Shown: piece after piece, positions 37,938-48,438 of the stretch
How positions within the stretch are numbered: the first letter of the stretch is position 1
Layout of the letters: every line of letters starts with the position of its first letter
Program-made: the position numbers and the translations under genes
Assembly (NCBI GenBank): GCA_020631735.1
Contig: CM036167.1
Location: 2,794,988-2,858,987, forward strand
DNA: 64,000 nt
Origin: Saccharum officinarum
Lineage: Eukaryota; Streptophyta; Magnoliopsida; Poales; Poaceae
Reading direction: 5' to 3'
Notes under the pieces: generated by a model
Database searches by the model: none
Seen by the model: the letters and a program-made list of their open reading frames with translations, nothing else
What the model was told of the DNA's origin: nothing

Positions 37938-39335
37938 TGTAAGGTCCAAATGGCTAGAGGGGGATGAATAGCCTATTTAAAAATCTATAAGCTTCAATAA
38001 TCAACAATCGTTAGTATAAAAGATGGCGATGCTAATTCTAGCACTAGCTCAACTATACTAAGCAAGCCACCTATTCAATTCTAGTGAACAAGACTATGAT
38101 ATCTAATTCACACCAACAAAGCTAAGTCACTAAGCTACTTACTCTTATGTGATACAAACTACGCTAAGCACACTAGACAAGAAAAAGTGCAAGAATGAAA
38201 AAGGGAAGAGAATTGATTCTTATACCAACGGTGTAGAGATGAGATGTATCCAAAGAATCAATCACGCACAATCATAAAGAGAATCCTCGGCAAGAGATGA
38301 CACAAGATTTTTTACCAAGGTTCACTTGCTTCCCGGGAAGCTACTCCTCGTTGTGGTGATGCACCCACTTGATGGATCGTGAGCTAATCAACTATCAAGA
38401 GTTGAACCCTCAGCGGGTGCCGCACATCCACTCGCAAGATGGGGATCCTCCAAGCCACGAGCTCCACTAGAGTAGCCAATTCGCGAACTCCCGCAGGGAA
38501 GGCTCAAGAACCCCTCACAATCGCCTGATGAGGCTTGAAACAATCTCCAATCATGAACTCAACACCACCACTGCTTCAAGTCATCTAGGGTGTTGGGAAA
38601 CACCTAAGAGTAACAAGTAATCCACAGCAAACTCAAGAATCAAGTGCCACTAGATACAACTCTCAATGCAATGCACTTGAATCTCACTCAATCTCTTTAG
38701 AATATGCAACCAAGCAAGGAGATGAGTGGAGGGGAAGTTCTCTAGCTCAAAGTATGTCTCAAGTGTTCAAAGAGTCAAGAGAGACACTCCCAAAGCTGGC
38801 CAAACGAGTATTTATGAGCATCCCCAAAGAATAGAGCCGTTAGGCTCGAGATGTCGCTCTGTGCGCGCTGACCGGACGCGACCACAGTGTCCGGTCGCAC
38901 CTGTGTGACAACGCTGAAAGCAGGACCAGACGTGTGACCGAACGCGTTACACCCGGTGTCTGGTTAAAGTCCAGTAAGGGTCTAGAGAGCAACTTCATCG
39001 ACCGGACGCGTCCGGTCGCACGTGACCGGACGTGCCACGACGTCCGATCGGCACTGAGACACGCGCTGCCCACTGGGTGTGTGACCGGACGCTCTAGTTC
39101 TGTGAGGGACTAGACGCGCCGGTTCGTGACCTTCACGCGTGTGTCTCTGCCTGCGGTTTGAACTGACCGGACGCGCAGGTCCACCCTGGACCGCGTCCAG
39201 TCCAGCGTCCGGTTGGAGTTTTTCAGAGATAAACACTCCAAACTTTTGCCACCTTTTCTCGCCTCCGGCGCAATGGAAAATAGGCATTTCATTTTCTCAA
39301 AAACGTATGAATCCCGCCGAGCTTGGAGCTGCGGT
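37938..39335 (-). repeat. Truncated Sirevirus LTR, reverse orientation
   Basis: It starts TGTAAGGTCCAAATGGC, the reverse complement of the LTR 3' end. It carries the tRNA-like line-up of phrases shared with the other Sirevirus LTRs ('cttgcttcccgg', 'gcgggtgccgcac') and the GACCGGACGCG-rich block (38870-39215). The homology fades at about 39335, before the TGAAAG end, so the LTR is truncated. Confidence 0.75.
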
Positions 39336-39737
39336 GGTGTTGAACTACTCGTGAAATGGATGTAACATGTGACTTGTTATGTCGAATTAGTATGATCTTG
39401 GCTTGTATGTTGGTTGGTTTGAAATCCCTCATGATTTCGTTGACTACCAGAGTTATATGGGTTCATGTATGATAATTTAATCACTTCGATGATTGTTTTT
39501 GTACTTGTGCTCTTATAATTTAGGCGGTTCCGTGATAGCCGCAATGCTCCTCTGCCGAGCCACGCGCCCCACCCCCACCCCTGCCCCCACACGCATCGCA
39601 CGAGCCGCTTGCCCCGCTACCTCCCTCTCTCTACCCCTGCTCTGGCGCGGCGGTGTCCCTGGTGCGAGAACGAGCTATGATCCACACAACCACCCCCGGC
39701 GACCTCCTTCCTCTTCTCTGGCCGGCCACCCCTGCCC
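39336..39737. other. Spacer between two opposed LTRs
   Basis: AT-rich sequence, then a GC-rich block (39530-39737) with short open frames and no motif. The GC-rich block continues in composition after the solo LTR, at 41622, so it is probably the split target of that insertion. Confidence 0.4.
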
Positions 39738-41621
39738 TGAAAGCCCAAGTTTGGTTTTGGTAATTAATGACACCAAGTTACTAATGCCATTATGTTAAGT
39801 GAATTGAGTTAGGCATAGCAACACATGTGATGAAGGAGCAAGGAGCATGATGGTGCATGGACATGAAATGATGATTATGGTGGAGATGCACATGAAATGA
39901 TGGTCATGGTGATCAAGCATGAGGAGATGGACATGGAACAAAGTGATCAAGGCAAAGGTATAATCATAGGGTTTGTTTTTGCCGGTCTAAAATGAGTAGA
40001 GAAGTGATTGACCGGGTTTAGGATTGATAGCCGACTATCAAGAGGGGCAATCATAGTTAGCTCTTGAATCAAGTGCTACTAGGTCATCATCTTGAGCATA
40101 TGCATTAGGATCTAGTAGAGAGCTAACATAACGCCTTGAAAAATGATTGTGAAAATGCTAACACACATGCACATGATGGTGTACACTTGGTGGTGTTAGC
40201 ACATTTGCGAAGGCGGTGGAGTTTGAGCGGTAGAGAGGCGGTGGAGTTCGAGGAAATGAAATGCCTATTTTCCATTGCGCCGGAGGTGAGAAAAGGTGGC
40301 GAAAGTCTAGAGTGTTTATCTCTAAAAAACTCCAACCGGACGCTGGACCGGACGCGGTCCAGGGTGGACCTGCGTGTCCGGTCAGTTCAAACCGCAGGCA
40401 GAGACGCACGCGTGAAGGTCACAGACCGGCGTGTTTGGTCCCTCACGGAACCAGAGCGTCTGGTCACGCACCCAGTGGGCAGCGCGTGTCTCAGTGCCGA
40501 TCGGACGCCGTGGCGCGTCCGGTCACGTGCGACCGGACGCATCCGATCGCGCGAGGAGCTCTCTGGACACCGATCGGACGCCGGGTGCAGCGCGTCTGGT
40601 CAAACGGTGTAGTGCATCCGGTCACGGCAACGGCTCTCTCTAATGCACACTGCTGCTATTTGTCCTGTAGTGACCCTGACCAGTGCGTCCGGTCATCACG
40701 TTTTTCACTGCGTTGTCTTGTAACGGCTAGTTGCTTACCCCTTCGCTATAAATAGATGGTGGCCGGGTTTGGGGGACTCTCTTGACTCTTTGAACACTTG
40801 AGACATACTTTGAGCTATAGAACTTCCCCTCCTCTCATCTCATTGCTTGGTTGCATACTCTAGAGAGATTGAGTGAGATTCAAGTGCATTGCATTGAGAG
40901 TTGCATCTAGTGACACTTGTTTCTTGAGTTTGCTACGAATTGCTTGTTACTCTAGGGTGTTTCCCGACACCCTAGATGGCTTGGAGCAGCGGTGGTGTTG
41001 AGCTCGTGATTGGAGATTGTTTCGAGCCTCATCAAGCGATTGTGAGGGGTTCTTGAGCCTTCCCCACAGGAGTTCGCAAATTGGCTACTCTAGTAGAGCT
41101 CATGGCTTGGAGGATCCCCATCTTATGAGTGGATGTGTGGCATCCGTTGAGGGTTCAACTCTTGATAGTTGATTAGCTCACGATCCATCAAGTGGGTGCA
41201 TTGCCACAACGAGGAGTAGCTTACCGAAAAGCAAGTGAACCTCGGTAAAAAATATTGTGTGATCCCTTGCCAAGGATTCTCTTATGATTTTGTGTGATTG
41301 ATTCTTTGGATACATCTTATCTCTATACCATTGGTATAAGAATCAATTCACTTCCCTTTTTCATTCTTGCACTTTATCTTGTCTAGTGTGCTTAGCGTAG
41401 TTTATATCACATAGGAGTAAGTAGCTTAGTGATTTAGCTTTGTTGGTGTGAATTAGAGATCATAGTCTTGTTCACTAGATTTGCATAGGTGGCTTTCTTA
41501 GTATAGTTGAGCTAGTGCTAGAATTAGCATCGCCATCTTTTATACTAACAATTGTTGATTAGTGAGGTTTGTAGATTTTTAAATAGGCTATTTACCCCTC
41601 TCTAGCCATTTGGACCTTACA
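39738..41621 (+). mobile_element. Solo Sirevirus LTR, forward orientation
   Basis: A full-length LTR, TGAAAGCCC...CCTTACA, of about 1.9 kb with no internal domain on either side. Flanking pentamers are TGCCC (39733-39737) and CGCCC (41622-41626), a target duplication with one transition. This is the expected product of recombination between the two LTRs of a complete element. Confidence 0.85.
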
Positions 41622-41914
41622 CGCCCCTAACTTTGGTGCGGGGCGGGCATGACCCTGGCGGCGGTCCTGATGCGGGCGTAGATCTAGCGCGGGCGCACGG
41701 CCCTGCTCTGGCACAGGACGCACAGCTCTGGCATGCACGGGACGGACAACTCTGGCATGGGCGCGCAGCGTTGCTCCGGTCCATGCTTTCCACCCGCTCC
41801 CCATCCTAGATCCCGCCCTCCGATCCGGCAGCGGCCATGGTGGGTTTGGTTCTCCTCCTATCGAGGCAGCAGCTATGGATCAGAGGCGGCGGGTGGTGGA
41901 GCTTAGCAGCCTAG
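41622..41914. other. GC-rich flank of the solo LTR
   Basis: GC-rich, with repeated 'gcacgg/ggcgcg' phrases. No gene is supported. Confidence 0.35.
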
Positions 41915-42440
41915 GAACGGGAACATGGCCCACATTCCCGTTCTCATGTTCCACGTTTCGGGAACGTCTACGTTCTGGGAACGCGAATGTTCCTGTTCCC
42001 ACGTTATAAAATGATACCCTAAGTTCCTGTTTCGGGAACAGGGACGGGAACATGGTTGTTAAGTGGTGGAGTCGTACTGGCCACTCGTTTAAGTAGATGT
42101 TGCGTTTGAAACTACATGTTGCAAGCGTTTGTTTCAAGGGTTTCAGATGTTTCATAGGTATGTTGCAAAAGTAGATCGAGATGTTGCATATGTTGCAATG
42201 GTTGTACACTTATGCTACCAACTTTTGTTCCCAATGTTTCACTATGTTTTCCAGACGCATATTGCAATTTATGTTTATCTGGATGTTGCATATGCTTCAC
42301 ACATATGTTGCATGTGTTTTATTTGGATGTTGCGTGTGGTTGCAATGGTTTTACAAGTGTTTCATAAGCATGTTCCAAGTGTTTCAACTGCCTTCAGACT
42401 ATGTTGCAACTATTTTGTATTTAGATGTTTCAAAAGTAGA
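41915..42440. repeat. Two adjacent arrays of short degenerate motifs (GGGAAC/GTTCCC, then TGTTGCA/TGTTTCA)
   Basis: 41915-42060 contains about a dozen GGGAAC or GTTCC motifs on both strands. 42090-42440 contains many ATGTTGCA and ATGTTTCA units spaced irregularly. Open frames over this region encode only the repeat (MLHMLQ..-like) and are not genes. Such motif clusters are typical of subterminal regions of plant DNA transposons, but I cannot assign a superfamily. Confidence 0.6.
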
Positions 42441-44661
42441 TAAGGTGTTTGCATCTCTTCTCTTCCCACCTTCTACTGTCAGGGTCTCTCCTGGGTCAGC
42501 AGGGCATCCATATGAATGAGGGATGGGTGATGGGCGCGGGACGAGGGAGCTGGGTGCGTCGGGCACAAGTGAGGGAGCTCCGTACGGATGGACGCTGCCT
42601 CTAGAACAGGATGGGCACTAGGCAGAGGGGGTTGCCACGGTTTGGGAGCAGGGGCACAGGCGCGTGGTGACATGGGCGCGATAGGCGGGCACTCTCCTGT
42701 TGTGTGGGCGCAACCTACGTGAGGGGGTGCGACGGGTGCGTTGAACGGGAGCCGCGTTTGGACGCAGGCCTAGGGCCGAACGTCTGGATGCTAGGCTTGC
42801 CGTTAGCAGATATGGTGCTTGACCTTTTTTAGCAACAGTCGACCCAACATTTATCTTTTTAACCGGTGGCAATTGGCCAGTGCGGTCAGGTAAATGTCTG
42901 TTTGGAGTTGGATGAGACCTGTTACAACTTCAGGAGCCATTTTTTCAATTAAATTAATTTTTGCCTTAGCTCAATTAGATAACTCTAGGGTTATGGTAGG
43001 GAAAATCAAATTTTTAATACAACTATAAAATTAATTATATGCCAAACATGTTTATTACTTTCATGCAGTTGTATTTATTATTTATGTATGTTTAGTTTAT
43101 GTTGTGTGATGTTTTTATGTTTCGTAGAAATAGTTGTAATGCTTTCTAAATTTCAGTCTTTGGAAACATGATTTTTTTCTGCTAAAAAAAGAAAATGGTT
43201 GGGTTTTTTTTTGAGGTTTGTACTGCACTAAACATTCTCCTGGCCGAATTCAGGATCCTCTCGGGCCAAACCCATTTCTCTTGTTCCTTTCCCATGCCTT
43301 CTGGTGGGCTCGGGCGATCGGCCCATGTGGCCACCCGCTGGCCCAGCCAGGACACCCGTGGTGCATCGAGCATCCCTCTCCGTGGCACTTGTTTGCTGTC
43401 GACGAGCTCCGCCGTGCCGCCGCCTGTAGCAGCTGGATCGCGCCAGCCGCGCACGTCCTTGCAGCCGGTGGGCCGAGCCTAGCCTTGCCCTCGTTCGAGC
43501 AATCAGCAAGAACCGGTCGGCAATGGATCTCGAGAAAGAAGATATTTGTTTTTGCAAAGAGGCCCCTGACCTTTACCTATTTTACAAAGAAAAAATATTT
43601 GTGTTATGACTGATTTCGAAAAAGCATTCGCCTGTTCGCTTGAACTACTTCAGCTGTACTTTTCAGCGAACGAACAATGTTTTTCTCTCATAACAAATCA
43701 GAATAAGCATCAGCATACATTTCTTTTTTTCAAAGTTTCTTCGTGTTTTAGCCCTGAAACCATATATCTCCCATGTACTCTTCATTTTAAATCTGTTTTT
43801 AATGAAATTTGCGTCTAAGATCATTGTGACAAGCACCACTTTTTATACTTTGATATAATGTTTGTTGTACTTTTTAAATTTACTATCTTTGTTTACTTGT
43901 ATGTGCCTATGTGTTATTGATGTTGCGACATTTAGAAGGCGAGCGAGAGGTGGTTTGTCAGGAGTAGTCTTTTAACGGGCTTGGACGGCAGCAACTGTAC
44001 GTAGGATTTGGAGAAAGGCGAGTGTTACCTTGATCATATTATTATCCCAATCACCTTACTACATAATTGCATGCATGTGTTCTAACTTAAGCAACATAAA
44101 AGGTTCCTTTATTGTACTATTATCCTTGTTGCCAAGGGTTTATGCAAGGGTAGTAAATGCTTAGATGTTGCAACTATTATTTATGATACTAGAAGATACC
44201 TTGTGTGTTGCTTTGGGCATTGCGAATAATTTAGTATGAAATTAAGTGGAGATGACATGGATAACTTAAAGTTTGGAAGTGTCTTAGCGGTCTAATAGAG
44301 GGTCTTTGGAAAGATTTCGTAGTGAAACCTTGTCGCACACCTCGAAAGTGTGATATGGGAGTAATTAACCTCGGAAAACAAGAATCACAACTTGTCATTA
44401 AGTGTGCAACCTCTACATAATGTTAAAAATTGTTACAACAACAATGCTCATGGACCCTCGCATACTAATTAAACTTGATTTTTAATATTCTCTATGCTTA
44501 TGTTTATACATTGTTTACTTTATTTTCTTTGATTTACTTTCATAATTTGTTAAAGACCATGGATCAATATACTCTCTTCGTCCACAAAAGAATAAAATTC
44601 TAACACACTAGCAAATTAAAGTATCTTGAGTTTGATTAACTATAAATAAAAATATCAAATA
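42441..44661. other. Intergenic repeat-rich DNA, no gene
   Basis: A GC-rich stretch (42500-42870), AT-rich DNA, another GC-rich stretch (43240-43530), then AT-rich DNA. Open frames are short, overlap on both strands and have no motifs. Confidence 0.35.
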
Positions 44662-45037
44662 CTCCCTCTGTCCCTGAAAGAATCAATTCCTAGAGTAAAA
44701 TGTTGTCCACAAAAGAATCAATCTCTAGAGCGGACGCCAATTTATTCCTCCTCGAAGTCTTGGTCAAATTAAATCACAGCCCCTCCCGTCTCTCTCTTCA
44801 CGCCCCCTACTCCCAAGTTCCCCAATCCCCTTCCAATTTGAATGTTGGACTACGTACAACAACATTTAATATCCTTTGAATACTCCAAACGACACCTCTT
44901 AATTGTATTGGAATACTCAAGTACTCTCGGCAACTACAAAGATATTAATGTCCAGCCTAGGGTAACATAGTCTTTTTACTTGTTTGTTAATCTGTCCTAA
45001 AGTTACTAGGAATTGATTCTTTCAGGAACAGAGGGAG
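44662..45037. mobile_element. Stowaway-like MITE
   Basis: Near-perfect terminal inverted repeats CTCCCTCTGTCCCTGAAAG and CTTTCAGGAACAGAGGGAG bound about 376 bp. TA precedes the left end. The right end is followed by TC, so the TA duplication is not intact. There is a second internal copy of the end-like phrase ('gtccacaaaagaatcaat', about 44704). Confidence 0.75.
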
Positions 45038-45231
45038 TCTGTTTGGTTGGGCTTTTGGCTGTGGCTTTTGCCCCAAAAGCCAAAAGATCAAACAAAAAAA
45101 CCCAAATGCACCAACAACTTTAGGTCAAAAACTACTTTTGCTTTGGTATAAAGCTGAAAGCAACCTTCTCTCTGCTTTCAGGTGCTTTTGAGTCACGAAA
45201 TTACCCACCGGCCACTTAAACATGCCGCTTC
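45038..45231. other. Left flank of Harbinger element 2
   Basis: It begins TCTGTTTGGTTGGGC...GCTGTGGCTTTTG, resembling (inverted) the block at 61796-61828 on the other side of the nested insertions. The remaining sequence is not recognised. The Harbinger TTA target follows at 45232-45234. Confidence 0.35.
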
Positions 45232-45318
45232 TTATAGCCTGTTTGGTTGCCTGCTTCTGGGGAGCCCTGCATCCCGGGATGCAAGGTAGGGGCGTTTGGA
45301 TGCCTGTACGCTTCACTG

Positions 45319-47360
45319 TGTAAGGTCCAAATAGGCTAGAGGGGGGGATGAATAGCCTAATTAAAACTTCTACAAGAATTACTTAACCACAAGTTAGTAC
45401 GAAAGGTGGCGAAGCAAATGCACTAGCTCTAACTAATTAAGCAAGCCACCTACACAAGTCTAGTACAAGGCTATTCACTAAACACAACAACAACTACAAG
45501 CTAGAAACAAGAAGTAATACGAGAGAAGAGCTTCGAGTGATTATACTACCGTGAAGAGAAGAGAAATACCACTCAATCAATCATACAAGAGAAATCCTCG
45601 AGAAGAGAATGACACAAGAATTTATCCCGAGGTTCACTTGCTTCCCGGCAAGCTACTCCCCGTTGTGGCGATGCACCCACTTGTCAGTTCACGAGCTAAT
45701 CGACTATCAAGAGTCGAGCCCTCGGCGGGCGCCGCACAACCGCACACAAGATGGGGATCCTCCAAGCCACGAGCTCCACTAGAGTATCCAATTCACGAAC
45801 TCCCGTGGGGAAGGATCAAGAACCCCTTACAACACTTGGTGAAGGCTCCAACAATCTCCAATTGTGAGCTCAATCACCTCCGCTGCTCCAAGCCATCTAC
45901 CGTGTCGGGAAACACGGAAGAGTAACAAGAAATCCGCAGCAACTCGAAGATCAAGTGCCTCTAGAATGCAACTCTCAAGCAATGCACTTGAATCTCACTC
46001 AATCTCACTCAAGATGTGCAACTATGCAAAGAGATGAGTGGAGGGGTTGTTCTCTAGCTCAAAGTATGTCTCTAGGTCTCAAAATGTGCAAGAGTTACCC
46101 TCAAACCCCGGCCAACGTCTATTTATAATGTACCCCTTCGAATATAGCCGTTAGGAACTTTAACCAGCCGAAGTCGCGCTGACCGGACGCGCTGGTCAAA
46201 CTGACCGGACGCGCCGGTCGCGCAACGGCTAACTGCGAGGCAACGAACGGACGCGCTGGTCGCGCAGACCGGATGCGCTACAGCGAATGACCGGACGCGC
46301 TGGTCAAACTGACCGGACACGCCGGTCGCGCAACACCGCGAGCCCTCAAAGCAATGACCGGACGCGCTCCAGGCAACGACCGGACGCGACAGTGCCAGCG
46401 TCCGGTTAGAGTCCAGTAAGCTCCCTCAACGACCGGACGCGTCCGATCGCACATGACCGGACGCGCCCTGCGTCCGATCATCACTCTGCTGCTCTCTGTC
46501 CTTCTGGACGCATGACCGGACGCACCGGTCCCATGAAGGACCGGACGCGCCGGTCGCGCACTCTGCTTTTGCGCACTGGTGAACTGACCGGACGCGCTGA
46601 TCAGGCCAGACCAGCGTCCGGTCATCAACCCTAGGCGCGCTGACCGGATTGAACTGACCGGACGCGCTGGTCAAGCCGTGACCGCGTCCGGTGCAGCGTC
46701 CGGTCATCACAGTGACCTCCGTTCGCCTCCATTTCTTTTCCGACTTCCGGCGTAGTAGAAAATAGGCCTTTCACTTCTCCAAAAAGCGCCGAATCCCGCC
46801 TCACAAGCTCGATGGGAGGGAGAGAAGAACCCAAACCCTTCTCTACCGCTCAAACTCCACCGCCTTCGCAAATGTGCTAACACCACCAAGTGTACACCAC
46901 CATGTGCATGTGTGTTAGCATTTCACAATCATTTTCCAAGGCGTTATGTTAGCTCTTTTACTAGATCCTAATGCATATGCTCAAGACAATGATCTAGTGG
47001 CACTTGATTCCCGAGCTAACCGTGATTGCCCCTCTTGATAGTCGGCCATGTATCCTAAACCCGGTCAATCACTTCTCTACTCATCTTAGACCGGCAAAAG
47101 GAAAACCCCTATGGTTATACCTTTGCCTTGCGCTCTTAGATCCTTCTCTTTTACTTGATCATCATGTCCTTCATTTTAAGTGCATCTCCACCATTATCAT
47201 CATTCCATGTCCATGCACCATCTCTTTGTGATCTTATGGCCACCACTCCTTGCCACATACACCTTCATCACATGTGTTGCTTATGCCTAACTCAAAACGC
47301 TTAACACATGGCATTAGCAACTTGGTGTCATTAATTACCAAAACCAAACTTGGGCTTTCA
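45319..47360 (-). repeat. 3' LTR of the complete Sirevirus
   Basis: 2042 bp. It contains the GACCGGACGCG-type array (about 46170-46710). The adjacent sequence 47361-47375 is the reverse complement of a polypurine tract. Confidence 0.93.
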
Positions 47361-47990
47361 ATCTCCCCCTTTTTGGTAATTGATGACAACCATCACAAAG
47401 ATATGAAATGAAATCAATTTTCAATTTCGATAGTATTAGTTCCCCCTACATATGTGCTTCCATGAGTTTGGTTCAATTATACACATATGTATGGATTTGA
47501 ATTTTGGGAGAGTTACTACTATCAAATTGATGCTAAGGTATATAGAATGGACCTTTGAAGCGTGATACCAATCGGAGTTGCCTTTATATACCATCCTTAG
47601 CATCGATGTAGCTAGACACCACTTGTAATACATCACTTGTAAAGATCACAAATACTAAAGTACCCCGTGAGATCAACATTATAAGCAAAGGTGTCTAGAT
47701 ACCGCTTGTAAAGCTACTCTCAACAAATCATCATTCAAGTTCTATTTCTAGCAAACACCATTCAACCATGAATATCGAAATTAAATTTGCAATGCAACAC
47801 ATCATCATGTTAGTGCACATATAAATGCAACAAATAATTCATGAGCTTGCTCCCCCTACTTGTGTGCTCAATTTTATTTGATCCCTTTCTCCCCCTTTGT
47901 AACTTAACTTTATATCTTTGTGACTTTTCTCTCTCCCTTATTATATCTTATTCTCTCTTTGCAATATCTTTGTGACTTTTCTCTCCCCCT
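47361..47990 (-). other. Multiple polypurine tracts of the Sirevirus
   Basis: On the minus strand, AGGGGGA-type tracts occur at about 47362-47375 (directly beside the 3' LTR), 47440-47447, 47850-47857, 47888-47898 and 47982-47993. Several tracts upstream of the 3' LTR, rather than one, is a known Sirevirus hallmark. The tract beside the LTR is the likely plus-strand primer. Confidence 0.75.
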
Positions 47991-48438
47991 TTGTCAACAA
48001 TCACCAAAAAGGTGCTAATTTTAGTGAGAGATAAGTCAATCAATATGAGGGAGTCCAAATTATGGTTCAATCTAGATCACTTGCCTAGAATATGTAATTC
48101 GGTTTGATCCAAGGACAAGCTTTTTCACACCTCATAAAGTATAAGGGTTATCTTGACCATGTTGAATTACACATCATGAGCTCGTTTACTAGATTTAACA
48201 CTAGGTTTGCAAGCCCATAAACATGTCATATGCTACCACTAGATCAATCAAACATAGAAGTAATAGTGGTACCATATATACATCAAAATCATTTGATTTT
48301 CATGAATGAGCCTATTTGTCATGCAAATATGTCTATATGTTCTAACCATGTCCTTAGCAAAGTATGAATGATATGCCAAACAACTTTACCTTGCTATGTT
48401 GGAGGAGAGGCATGTCATATAAAAATGTGGGGGTGCAC
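47991..48438 (-). other. Non-coding 3' region of the Sirevirus between pol and the polypurine tracts
   Basis: AT-rich. There is no envelope-like open frame, although some Sireviruses carry one in this position. Confidence 0.6.

Noticed and set aside
42129..42519. Open frames with MLHMLQ/CYQ-like repeats
   Set aside because: They only translate the TGTTGCA-type repeat array.
46278..46834. Arg/Ser/Val-rich frames inside Sirevirus LTRs (also 54582-55293, 38840-39287, 40136-40755)
   Set aside because: They translate the GACCGGACGCG arrays in the LTR. The regular repeat could be mistaken for a CRISPR-like array, but units are degenerate, without spacers of uniform size, and lie inside LTRs of a plant retrotransposon.
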